DNA from: DAOTTW01 sp034437615
Lineage (GTDB): Bacteria > Chloroflexota > Anaerolineae > Aggregatilineales > Phototrophicaceae
Assembly: GCA_034437615.1 (NCBI GenBank)
Contig: DAOTTW010000427.1
Location: forward strand, 1-31,647
Length of the DNA: 31,647 nt
Reading direction: 5' to 3'
The notes under the pieces are model-generated. The model did not search any database and was not told the origin of the DNA. It saw only the letters and a list, made by a program, of their open reading frames with translations. A program made the position numbers and the translations under genes. Within the stretch, counting starts at the first letter, position 1; each line of letters opens with the position of its first letter. Below, piece after piece: positions 17,001 to 23,832 of the stretch.

Positions 17001-18164
17001 CAGGCAATAAGCCACCAGGCTACCCGCACCGGAGCCGCGCACATTCCACCAGATGTCCTTAGCGCGGGCGTATTCGCACAAATCCCACACGATCAAGAAG
17101 TACGTGTTGAAGCCCATCTCACCGATGATGCGCAATTCACGCTCTAAGCGCTCTTGCAGCACGCTTTCGCTGGCCCGTGAGCCGAAGCGCCAATCCATAC
17201 CCATCTCGCACAGATAACGCAGATATTGGCCTGCGCCGTCTGTGGCCTTGTCAAATGGCGCGGGCACCGGGAAAACGGGCAGATGATAATTATCGGTTTC
17301 CAGTTCAATCTCACATTGCTGCGCGATATTCACGGAATTGCACAGCGCCTCGGTGATAAGTTCAGGCGGCAACCCGCCTAAATCCCGGCGCATTTCCTGG
17401 GCGGATTTCAGGTAGTAGCTGCCGAAGGGCGCTAGCCTCATGCGGTCATCTTGCTTGACCTGTGCGCTGGTCTGGATGCAGAGCAGCGTATCGTGCGATT
17501 CGGCATCGCTGGCGTTGACGTAATGCACATCGTTCGTGGCCAGCAATTGCACGGGCGTGTGGCCGCTGCGCCGATAGTCCACTAGCCAGCGATTCAGCGT
17601 GCCTAGCTGGTCGATCTCGTGGCCTTGTAGCTCTAAATAAAAATTTTCCGGGCCGAAAACATCCTGATACCAGCCGATTGTCTTTAGCGCTTTGTCTTCC
17701 TGCCCGTCTTCGACCATGCGCGGGATTTCCGCAGCCAGGCAGCCACTTGTGGCGATTAAGCCTTCGGAATACTGCGCGAGTGTGTCGTGGTCGATGCGTG
17801 GCCGAAAGTAATAGCCGTCTAGCTGTGCGATGCTGGCCAGACGCAGCAGATTACGATAGCCCGTCAGGTTTTTGGCCAGCAACAGCAAATGATACGGCTT
17901 GCGGTCGATATTGGAATCTTTGTCGTGCAGGGTGCGCCCACGTTTGGTTAAGTAGCCTTCCATGCCGATAATCGGCTTGATGTTATTGCTTTTTGCGGCA
18001 CGGAAGAAATCTATTACGCCATACATCACACCATGATCGGTGATGGCGATGGCCTCTTGCTCTAGCTCCTGCGCACGTTGCATCAGGGCGTCGATGCGGC
18101 TCTGGCCGTCGAGCAGGGAATATTCAGTATGAACATGCAAATGGACGAATTCGCTTGTGGGCAT
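14043..18164 (-). CDS. dnaE: DNA polymerase III alpha subunit DnaE, with PHP domain and a long disordered linker
   Basis: Replicative polymerase. From the ATG at 18164 it is 1373 residues, about 200 longer than E. coli DnaE. The N-terminal PHP domain keeps the metal-binding pattern: H10 and H12 (LHVHTEYS), H44 (ITDHG), E69, H92, C142 and D212/H214 (NDVHY). The polymerase aspartates are D417 and D419 (PDIDLDYPDD) and D576 (LLKVDFLGL). The finger and helix-hairpin-helix regions follow, then an OB domain (VVDIRKLTTKHNALMAILTLED, near 1020). Residues of about 1119-1280 are a low-complexity linker, acidic and Tyr/Ala-rich then Asn/Gly/His-rich. The last 93 residues form a conserved-looking C-terminal domain. 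An in-frame TTG at 18182 would add six residues and is less likely. Confidence 0.95.
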   Translation of the reverse strand: MPTSEFVHLHVHTEYSLLDGQSRIDALMQRAQELEQEAIAITDHGVMYGVIDFFRAAKSNNIKPIIGMEGYLTKRGRTLHDKDSNIDRKPYHLLLLAKNLTGYRNLLRLASIAQLDGYYFRPRIDHDTLAQYSEGLIATSGCLAAEIPRMVEDGQEDKALKTIGWYQDVFGPENFYLELQGHEIDQLGTLNRWLVDYRRSGHTPVQLLATNDVHYVNASDAESHDTLLCIQTSAQVKQDDRMRLAPFGSYYLKSAQEMRRDLGGLPPELITEALCNSVNIAQQCEIELETDNYHLPVFPVPAPFDKATDGAGQYLRYLCEMGMDWRFGSRASESVLQERLERELRIIGEMGFNTYFLIVWDLCEYARAKDIWWNVRGSGAGSLVAYCLGITNIDPIQNSLLFERFLNPGRQTMPDIDLDYPDDRRAEMISYTVRKYGEDKVAAIITFGTMGAKAAVKDVGRAQGVDQSLINRLTKLIPQEARQKKIQEYIDLNPELKQAYSADYAVRDVMDMAIKLQGMTRHASTHAAGIIVSDQPLVDYLPLHRITGTDPSGGALKAVTQFPMETAESIGLLKVDFLGLSTLTILRKACDLIAHYRDIKYTMDNIPYRHDDPRHELSDDELRMLDEAFELLGRGETVGVFQVESGGMQSMLRGMRPHRFEHVIAGISLYRPGPMEFIPTFNDRLHGKEAPKYLHPKLEPILAETFGIITYQEQIMQIAGELFGYELWEADLMRRAVSKKKQKELIKHKAIFKERGPKYGISEETSEAIFNDIEFFANYGFNKSHASDYAVITVQTAYLKAHYPEEFMCALLIVHSDDSTKVATFLEECRRLRIPVLPPSVNHSKLYFDIQHDAKTDKRGIRFGLAAIKNAGTAALQHLIDIREQGGAFKDLEEFCQRVDMRKLGKRPLESLIRVGALQDFGERDILLESIERIVGYSHEHHKAREIGQHSMFGDMLEDSVELVTPQERPGYREMLKWEKDLLGLYVTGRPVDKYKEAFQRIPNLSVVEAWKQARDEAPLQQMVKVAGEVVDIRKLTTKHNALMAILTLEDWHDTAGTIEVVLFADQWTRTSVDYQAKQGHPLDVGEIIVVEGRLELRNEELQIVGTSVGTNFSLMTPDYGGAAPDTNSHSASDDAYYNDEAAYYSVATSDDDAYALAERYADEAPIFHEDAAYHQANDANGSYDEETGEYKPQNAATTSYMPPPQQGVEVEPYNIINPHGQAQANGSNGHHNGNGSNGHRNGNGHSSNNSNGNGHHAPTEPLPHDISGDFADLIGGDRQKPPARYHLTLRVMVDSSTEVMRSRIRRLHLLLRSHPGSDGYTIIMEGLKHRRVVTFANQTTGYSEELEAELLRDFDAVVTWRVEEINLNAAHA
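14325..14810 (-). repeat. Low-complexity insert in dnaE with 27-base tandem repeat
   Basis: This segment encodes the DnaE linker. Two 27-base units at 14436-14462 and 14463-14489 differ at two positions and encode tandem NGSNGH-type residues. Flanking sequence continues the Asn/Gly/Ser/His pattern over about 14394-14490. The upstream half encodes an acidic Tyr/Ala/Asp-rich stretch. The reading frame stays open across the whole segment and the conserved C-terminal domain follows, so it is an in-frame expansion and not a break. Confidence 0.75.
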
Positions 18165-18354
18165 AAGTCGCTCAGGGATCAATATTTTGGGAAATTAGAA
18201 CGGTTGTATTTTACCACTGAGCCGCTTCACGGGTGCAGGGAGAGTTGTCGGATTTGCGGCAATCGGGCGGATAGAAGTTCATTGCCAGCAGGTCAGCAGA
18301 TGGTTTGTTGTGTTTCAAAATTGTTACAACCTGAAACGATGCGGGGGCACGTTG

Positions 18355-18360
18355 TATAAT
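18355..18360 (+). promoter_or_regulatory. -10 element of a probable fpg promoter
   Basis: A perfect TATAAT lies 63 bases upstream of the fpg ATG, in the 259-base divergent gap between dnaE and fpg. The -35 region 17 bases upstream (TGAAAC) is poor. A match to the full consensus hexamer in a divergent gap is suggestive but not proof. Confidence 0.45.
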
Positions 18361-18423
18361 CGCACGCCGAGTTGTTAACACATCTGAACGAACAAACCAC
18401 AGCGGACGGATTACACTGAAACT

Positions 18424-19257
18424 ATGCCAGAGTTACCTGAAGTCGAAACGGTCGTGCGCGGCCTACGAGCGCCGCTCATCGGGCGCACGATCACACATAT
18501 GACGCACCAATGGGAGCGCACATTGCAGACGCCACACCCAGCAGAGTTTGCTGCGCGTGTACAGGGCCAGAGCATACAGGCCGTGACGCGCCGCGCCAAG
18601 TTCATCGTGCTGGTATTGAGCGAGGATGTGCTGATTGTGCATCTGCGTATGACCGGGCGTTTATACGTCACCGAGCCAGATGTGGTGCAAGATGCAGATC
18701 GTTGGCTGCGGGTGTGTTTTGGCCTTGACGATGGCCACGAGTTGCGCTTCTCTGATGTGCGTAAGTTCGGGCGCGTGTCGCTGGCCAGCGAGGTCGAGCA
18801 GATTACAGGTGCGCTGGGGCCAGAACCGTTGGATGATGCTTTTACGCTGGCGGTCTTTCGTGAGCGCATGACAGGCCGCAACAAGCTGATTAAGCCGTTG
18901 CTGCTGGATCAGACGTTTATCGCTGGGGTGGGCAACATCTACGCCGACGAAGCGCTGTTCCGAGCGGGCATTCATCCGCAACGCCGCAGCAACAGCCTGA
19001 GCGACGACGAGACCGCACGCCTGCATGAGACCGTTCGCGCTGCCTTGGCGGATGGCGTACAACACGAAGGCGCAAGCATCAACTGGTATCGCAAGGCAGA
19101 TGGCACGAAGGGCAATTCGCAGGATCATTTTTATGTGTATGGTCGGGATGGTCAGCCCTGCAAGACTTGTGGCCACGTGATTGAAAAAATCCGCGTTGCG
19201 CAGCGTGGCACGCATTTCTGCCCCGTCTGCCAACCGATAGACAGCCAAAACGTGTAG
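18424..19257 (+). CDS. mutM: Formamidopyrimidine-DNA glycosylase (MutM/Fpg)
   Basis: Bifunctional base-excision repair glycosylase/AP lyase that removes 8-oxoguanine and ring-opened purines. The 277-residue protein starts MPELPEVETV, giving catalytic Pro2 and Glu3 after Met removal, and has the conserved lysine near residue 59 (RRAKFIVL). LLLDQTFIAGVGNIYADEAL is the helix-two-turn-helix signature. The C-terminal zinc finger has C246, C249, C266 and C269, with AQRGTHFC carrying the conserved Arg261. These features favour MutM over the related Nei. Its TAG stop lies inside the left end of a GTAGGG-type repeat. It is divergent from dnaE. Confidence 0.96.
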   Translation: MPELPEVETVVRGLRAPLIGRTITHMTHQWERTLQTPHPAEFAARVQGQSIQAVTRRAKFIVLVLSEDVLIVHLRMTGRLYVTEPDVVQDADRWLRVCFGLDDGHELRFSDVRKFGRVSLASEVEQITGALGPEPLDDAFTLAVFRERMTGRNKLIKPLLLDQTFIAGVGNIYADEALFRAGIHPQRRSNSLSDDETARLHETVRAALADGVQHEGASINWYRKADGTKGNSQDHFYVYGRDGQPCKTCGHVIEKIRVAQRGTHFCPVCQPIDSQNV

Positions 19258-19310
19258 GGAGGCCATTCTTGGCGTCCGTAGAGGGCGGCCACAGCAAGCC
19301 GTCTCCCTAC
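19254..19310. repeat. GTAGGG-type inverted repeat, copy B
   Basis: GTAGGGA (19254-19260) and TCCCTAC (19304-19310) are perfect complements bracketing 43 bases. The inner bases can extend the pairing imperfectly (GGC with GCC). The left end supplies the fpg stop codon. The right end continues CCCTACGATCC, very like CCCTACGATGC at copy C (27172-27199). Confidence 0.55.
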
Positions 19311-19413
19311 GATCCTGTCGGTTTGTTTTCGTTCATCCATAAGACGTTGCCGTATATTGGTTTGATTTATTCATAACAAGACAAAAAGCTGAGATGAGAG
19401 GAAAAGCGACCGT

Positions 19414-20388
19414 ATGACATCTGATGTCATTGGCGAATTTATCGTACAACTGCCACCGGGGTTATATCTCGCTGTATGCGCGCCGTTTTTCATCCTGGTG
19501 GCATACTTTATGGTGGCGCTCTATGCCCGTTCGCAACGAGCGAAGCGCAAAATCGCGGCCCAGGCTATGCAGGCCAGTAATCAGGGCGGGTCCGACGCGC
19601 TGGAAATGTTGCAGGCCGTGCGCCGCGAATACAGCGCCGAAGAGATGCCGGAGTTGGATGTGTTGCTAGAAGCCGACGATGAACGGGCAGAAGCGCAGCC
19701 AGCCAGCAATCAGGGGGTGCGCACGCTGAACCGCAAACCGCAACCAGTACGCTTACACAATGGGGAGCTATCCGAGGCGCGTGAAGTGCTGACCGTGTTG
19801 CGCTCCGAGGTGGATGGGCGCTTGATGGTGCAGATGGGTGAATTGGCCTATCGCACGCTTGCAGAATCGCCGGAGACGAAGCGCGTTTTCAATAAGCTGA
19901 TGAAAGAACTCGGCGCGGTGATTATGAGGCCGGACGCGGCACCAGAAGCACAACAGCCTGATAGCGCCGTCACGATGCCTGAAGGCCTGGAGACAGCGAT
20001 GGACGCAGACGAGGCCGAAATCGGCTCACACTATCGCACGGTGCCGCCGCCCCCACAGACGCCCGATGGCCGGATGCCGGGGGATTTGCCGAGTTACCGC
20101 TTTGATGACAACCCGACCAAGATCGAAAATCGTGGGCTACGTCGGCGTGTCGAATTCGATGCGCCGCCGGAACTAGACATCGCCACCGCCATCGAGACCT
20201 ACCTGCAATATCGCATCCAGCACACGCCGGAGTTTCGCAATCGCGATATTCATGTGTTGCCAGCGCTTACGGGCGGCGTGCGCATTCAGGTCGATGACCA
20301 GTATTACGAAGCGGTGGACGAAATCGCAGACCCCGAAACGCGGGCCTTCGTCAAGACGGTGATCGCAGAATGGCAGGAACGCCAATAG
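19414..20388 (+). CDS. Uncharacterised single-pass membrane protein
   Basis: I do not recognise this 324-residue protein. A hydrophobic helix at about 14-37 is followed by a basic patch (RSQRAKRK), which predicts an anchor with the bulk in the cytoplasm. Residues of about 120-175 form a helical segment (EAREVLTVLRSEVDGRLMVQ). A Pro/acidic linker follows at about 175-240, then a compact C-terminal region of about 70 residues with alternating helix and strand character (DIHVLPALTGGVRIQVDDQYY, AVDEIADPETRAFVKTVIAE). The ATG at 19414 has an AGAGG stretch about 12 bases upstream. It follows fpg by 156 bases and converges on the MBL-fold gene with only 2 bases between stop codons. The C-terminal region may be a small domain found elsewhere; that is a guess. 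Confidence 0.8.
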   Translation: MTSDVIGEFIVQLPPGLYLAVCAPFFILVAYFMVALYARSQRAKRKIAAQAMQASNQGGSDALEMLQAVRREYSAEEMPELDVLLEADDERAEAQPASNQGVRTLNRKPQPVRLHNGELSEAREVLTVLRSEVDGRLMVQMGELAYRTLAESPETKRVFNKLMKELGAVIMRPDAAPEAQQPDSAVTMPEGLETAMDADEAEIGSHYRTVPPPPQTPDGRMPGDLPSYRFDDNPTKIENRGLRRRVEFDAPPELDIATAIETYLQYRIQHTPEFRNRDIHVLPALTGGVRIQVDDQYYEAVDEIADPETRAFVKTVIAEWQERQ

Positions 20389-20390
20389 CA

Positions 20391-21257
20391 CTAGACGGCG
20401 ATAACCTCTGTCTCAAGCGTCTCGACTTTATACCTGCCGCGCTCATCTTGCGTCAGTTTGCCGACTGTGCGCGTGGGGTCATGCGTGAAGATCAGCGTAG
20501 CACCGGTTGCTAGCGCCCAGGATTGCCATTTGCGCTTGGTTTCCAGCGTGACCAGTGGCTGCACATCGTAGGCAGTCATCCAGGCGAGGCGCTCAAAATG
20601 CACGGCATACGTCGCCAGATCACAGGCGAAAAAAGCGTGCTGCCCGTTGCGCTCGATGCGTACACTCATATGGCCGAGGGTGTGCCCCGGCGTGACCACG
20701 CCATAAACGCCTGCTGCTAGCTCGCTATCGCCGTCTAGCAGGCGCATCTGGCCACTGGCCACTAATGGCTGATAATTTTCGGGCTGATAGGTAGCGCGGG
20801 TGCGTTCGTTGGGCTGCATAGCGTCCTCATATTCACGGCGCTGCACCACATATTCGGCGTTCGGGAACGTAGGCCGGAGGTTGCCTGCGTCGTCGCTGCT
20901 GGTGTTACCGCCGCAGTGGTCGCTGTGCAGGTGCGTGTCAATCACGAGGTCAATATCGCCCGCTGCCAGGCCAAGCCGTGCCAGGCCGCGCACGAGGCCG
21001 CCGGGGGGCCGCTGGGGTTGCAGTTGCGCGAGGCGCTTCTCGTCCAGCTTATCACCGTAGCCCGTATCCACGATGATATTTTTGCCGCCTGTTTTGATGA
21101 GCAGATTCACCTGCTGCATTCGGATAAGCTGATCGTCATCCGGCGTCATGTAGCGCGACCACAGCACACGCGGCACCAGGCCAAACGCGCCGCCGGGGTC
21201 GACTTTGTTGGTCATATCGTCAATTAAATACAGTTCGATGTCACCGATTTTTAGCAT
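20391..21257 (-). CDS. MBL-fold metallo-hydrolase
   Basis: Probable zinc hydrolase of the metallo-beta-lactamase fold, 288 residues. The metal motif HLHSDH is at 109-114. Further ligands are likely His193 (TPGHTLGHMS), Asp214 (FFACDLATY) and His near 265 (IFTHDP). The layout is closest to the lactonase/AiiA-like branch by overall pattern, but the substrate cannot be assigned from sequence; it is not a class B beta-lactamase by context. No signal peptide is visible, so it is cytoplasmic. It starts 34 bases after the adenosine deaminase stop on the same strand, so the two are probably co-transcribed. Confidence 0.88.
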   Translation of the reverse strand: MLKIGDIELYLIDDMTNKVDPGGAFGLVPRVLWSRYMTPDDDQLIRMQQVNLLIKTGGKNIIVDTGYGDKLDEKRLAQLQPQRPPGGLVRGLARLGLAAGDIDLVIDTHLHSDHCGGNTSSDDAGNLRPTFPNAEYVVQRREYEDAMQPNERTRATYQPENYQPLVASGQMRLLDGDSELAAGVYGVVTPGHTLGHMSVRIERNGQHAFFACDLATYAVHFERLAWMTAYDVQPLVTLETKRKWQSWALATGATLIFTHDPTRTVGKLTQDERGRYKVETLETEVIAV

Positions 21258-21291
21258 AGCTCGCTCGTATCTGCTTAAGTTTTACGCGGTT

Positions 21292-22332
21292 TCATACAGT
21301 CGTGAATAAATTTTCAAATTCATGCGTCAGGCGTGCGCGTTCATCATCTGGCAGGAAGGCCGCACGCGCAGCGCGTAACATGTGCTGCTTGATGTCGTCT
21401 AGCGTCATGTGCATAGCGGTCATGGCGTGGTAAATCTCATCGCTCAGCGTGATATTCAGGATGCCGGGGTCGTCGGTGTTGAGCGTTGTGGGCACGTTGC
21501 TGCGGTTGAGGTCAAGCAAGGGGTGTTGCTGGAAATTTTGGATGACGCCGCTAGAGACATTGCTCGTCGGGCAGACCTCAAAGGTCACACCGCGCTGCGC
21601 GATCACCTGCACCATTGCAGCATCCTCAAAGATGCGCGTGCCATGCCCAACGCGATCCGCACCCAGGTTACCGACGGCATCCCAAACACTATGCGCCCCA
21701 CTCCACTCACCTGCGTGCACGGTTGTACCCAGACCAGCGGCATGTGCCTGCTGGAAGATAGGCCGAAAGGGTGTGGCCGAGTAATTGGCTTCATCCCCGG
21801 CTAAATCCAGGCCCACAACACCGTTCGTCTGGTTATCCAACGCCGCCCGCAGCGCTTCCTCACCGAGTTCTGCGGGTTCGTGGCGGTTCATCGAGACGAT
21901 CAGGCGCACGTGGATGCCATAATCGCGGGCAGCTTGTTCAACCGTAGCGCACACAATCGGCATCACACTATGCATCGAGCATTCCATGACGCTGCACAGC
22001 GCACGCGGCGTAAAGCGTAGCTCCATATAGCGGATGTTATCGGCGGCGGCATCTTCGATTATCTCATAAGATATGCGCTCAATAACCTCTAATGAGCAGA
22101 AGAATTGACGTAAAACGTGAAATTTACTCAAGAAGACATCCGAGGTGCGCGGGTCGTTGGGCATGACCTGAACGAAGGGCCGCAACGTCTCTGCGTCATA
22201 ATCCGGCACCGCCAGGCGATACTTGCGTGCTACATCGGCCAGTGTCGCCAGGCGTACCGAGCCTTCAAAATGCCGATGTAATTCGATCTTGGGCAATGCC
22301 CGAATCGTTGCCCACAGGTCTGGGTTGGCCAA
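21292..22332 (-). CDS. add: Adenosine deaminase (TTG start)
   Basis: Zinc enzyme that converts adenosine (or a related aminopurine nucleoside) to the inosine form, in purine salvage. From a TTG at 22332 it is 346 residues. Metal and catalytic residues are H19 and H21 (ELHRHFEG), H206 and E209 (HAGE), H230 (GHGTR) and D287/D288 (NTDDPG). The frame stays open to 22533 with ATG-type starts. The extra 67 residues are Arg/Cys/Leu-rich and unlike the family, and no ATG lies near the true N-terminus. AGGGG sits 9 bases before the TTG. Activity on adenine or N6-modified purines by this broad family cannot be excluded. The MBL-fold gene follows by 34 bases. Confidence 0.9.
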   Translation of the reverse strand: MANPDLWATIRALPKIELHRHFEGSVRLATLADVARKYRLAVPDYDAETLRPFVQVMPNDPRTSDVFLSKFHVLRQFFCSLEVIERISYEIIEDAAADNIRYMELRFTPRALCSVMECSMHSVMPIVCATVEQAARDYGIHVRLIVSMNRHEPAELGEEALRAALDNQTNGVVGLDLAGDEANYSATPFRPIFQQAHAAGLGTTVHAGEWSGAHSVWDAVGNLGADRVGHGTRIFEDAAMVQVIAQRGVTFEVCPTSNVSSGVIQNFQQHPLLDLNRSNVPTTLNTDDPGILNITLSDEIYHAMTAMHMTLDDIKQHMLRAARAAFLPDDERARLTHEFENLFTTV

Positions 22333-22493
22333 CGGTGTTATCCCCTGGAATCTGCGCCTGCAAGCGCGTGTCTGTTGCCGATGCAGGGCAGTATGCGGCA
22401 AGATGTGATAGTGGCACAAACGCAGCAACGGCAAATAGAATAAGATAAAATAGTCCAGAACGGTATGGACGATCATGAAAGAGAAAGTGCGTG

Positions 22494-22820
22494 TCAGTCG
22501 CGCTCTGCGAGTAGCCAACTCCAATAATACCATGTAACCAGCAAACCGAGTGTGATTCCTACCGCAGGCAAACCGTCAGCTAACAAAGTATAAAGGATAC
22601 TGCTGCTGCGCAGCGCGTCCCCGGCTGCGTTGGCTTGCAGCAGAAACAGCCCCCTGGCGGCCATGCCTGCCCAGATGAGGCCAGCCCCAATGTACAGGCC
22701 GTAGTACAGCGAGCGTGCCCGTGTGACGCGCCCCAGGCGGCGGCTGAGCCGACCCAGCACCCAGAGCGCCACGCCTGTCGCCGTCCAGCCCAGTAAGCCC
22801 AGTAAATCGAGTAGCAGCAT
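22494..22820 (-). CDS. Uncharacterised small membrane protein (three helices)
   Basis: No family recognised. The 108-residue protein is mostly hydrophobic, with predicted helices at about 3-23, 40-60 and 79-104. A basic loop (RLSRRLGRVTRAR) follows helix 1, placing that loop in the cytoplasm. It starts 36 bases after another small membrane protein gene and ends 161 bases before the adenosine deaminase start. Similar size and three-helix layout in two adjacent genes suggest the products could act together. Confidence 0.7.
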   Translation of the reverse strand: MLLLDLLGLLGWTATGVALWVLGRLSRRLGRVTRARSLYYGLYIGAGLIWAGMAARGLFLLQANAAGDALRSSSILYTLLADGLPAVGITLGLLVTWYYWSWLLAERD

Positions 22821-22856
22821 CTAAAATCACCCGTCATGTATGTTTATCGGCGTGTT

Positions 22857-23186
22857 TCATGGCTTGTCTGGGCCATCATCTGCATCGTCGCCTAGTTTGT
22901 CGCGCATCATGCGTTGGTGCAGCCGCAAGACCAGCGCGACCAGCACCAGGCCAGCCACTAGCGATACCAGGGCGGTCACGGGGTCATTGAAAAGCACACG
23001 CTGACCCGCATAACGCACCGATGCAGCACCAAACAGCACCATCGGCAGCACGAACAACCAAAAGTAGGTGCGCTCACCGGAAAACCTCTGATAGAAGCGC
23101 CCGATGAGCAGCATAAACGCCAGAATCGCCACCAGGGGAAACCAGCTATACAACGCGAGGAATTGATGGAGCGCGACGGGGTCCAT
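22857..23186 (-). CDS. Uncharacterised small membrane protein (three helices)
   Basis: No family recognised. The 109-residue protein has predicted helices at about 15-32, 41-58 and 70-88, and ends in a basic then acidic tail (RLHQRMMRDKLGDDADDGPD), likely cytoplasmic. It starts 20 bases after the winged-helix-like gene stop and precedes a second three-helix gene by 36 bases, so the three form a likely operon. No Shine-Dalgarno is evident, compatible with translational coupling. Confidence 0.72.
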   Translation of the reverse strand: MDPVALHQFLALYSWFPLVAILAFMLLIGRFYQRFSGERTYFWLFVLPMVLFGAASVRYAGQRVLFNDPVTALVSLVAGLVLVALVLRLHQRMMRDKLGDDADDGPDKP

Positions 23187-23206
23187 CAGAGGCTAACGAC
23201 CAACAA

Positions 23207-23599
23207 TTAGCGCTTGGCGCGTTTTGCAGCGCCCATGTGCCGCGCCACGTGGTTAATCGCTTCCACGCGGAACTCGCGATTATGACAGGCGGCCACAAAC
23301 TCATTGACCAATTGGCGCATCTCGGTATCCACCGTCAGTTGATAGATAATCAGGCTGTTCACCTGCTTGGCATCCAACACGGCGGCCTGCTGCAAGCCCG
23401 CTAGCGCCTGCTGTGTTGCGCGTGCGTCCCGCCCGACGAACTGAGCGATGTTTTCCGCTGTATCCACCGTATGCGGGTTATCGTAGAAGAAGCGAACCAG
23501 GTCCCATTTGATGAAGGTGTTCACTTTTTGCGTCAGGAAGCTCTGCCAGGTTGCGTTCAGGCTTGCATCGACAACATCAGCATATTTCGTCTGCGCCAT
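23207..23599 (-). CDS. Probable winged-helix-like small protein
   Basis: 130 residues, mostly helical and without membrane segments. Residues of about 30-80 (KWDLVRFFYDNPHTVDTAEN, FVGRDARATQQALAGLQQAA) have the helix spacing of a winged helix: a helix, a turn with TVDTAENIAQFVGR, then a recognition-like helix and a short strand pair. This looks like a DNA-binding or protein-interaction wing, not a known named regulator. AAGGAG lies 11 bases before the ATG at 23599. Three 9-base repeats begin just upstream of that. The two downstream small membrane genes are likely co-transcribed with it. Confidence 0.72.
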   Translation of the reverse strand: MAQTKYADVVDASLNATWQSFLTQKVNTFIKWDLVRFFYDNPHTVDTAENIAQFVGRDARATQQALAGLQQAAVLDAKQVNSLIIYQLTVDTEMRQLVNEFVAACHNREFRVEAINHVARHMGAAKRAKR

Positions 23600-23617
23600 A
23601 GTCGTCCGTTCTCCTTG

Positions 23618-23644
23618 TTGTCTAGATTGTCTGGATTGTCTGGC
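23618..23644. repeat. Three tandem 9-base repeats upstream of the winged-helix-like gene
   Basis: On the plus strand TTGTCTAGA (23618-23626), TTGTCTGGA (23627-23635) and TTGTCTGGC (23636-23644) follow each other directly. They end 2 bases from the Shine-Dalgarno of the gene starting at 23599. Regular spacing close to one helical turn would suit repeated binding of a small regulator, but slippage is an equally simple origin. Confidence 0.6.
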
Positions 23645-23748
23645 CTATTTTGCTCGATGAGCGTATGGTTTTAGCTGGGTTCGTCGCATCAGCCACCAAT
23701 GCAAAATGTACATAAACCCACTCATAACAAATATAATCCTCAAGAACC

Positions 23749-23785
23749 GGGGAACGGCGCTGGTCAATTAGTTTGTGCCGTCCCC
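23749..23785 (-). terminator. Hairpin downstream of secA
   Basis: GGGGAACGGC (23749-23758) pairs with GCCGTCCCC (23777-23785) with one bulged base and an 18-base loop. It lies about 50 bases after the secA stop in transcription order and about 150 bases before the next gene start. No clear T-run follows. It probably separates secA from the small-gene cluster. Confidence 0.45.
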
Positions 23786-23832
23786 ACCTATCTCACCTAG
23801 CCATATATCCTGTAGACGGTGCGTATCCAGCG

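Noticed and set aside
16320..17147. A 275-codon open frame on the plus strand inside dnaE
   Set aside because: It is antisense to conserved polymerase sequence; the protein has no domain pattern and is explained by codon bias of the true gene.
20391..21257. A beta-lactamase resistance gene
   Set aside because: It has the MBL fold and metal motif but no signal peptide and no lactamase-specific features; the pattern fits the broad lactonase/hydrolase group.
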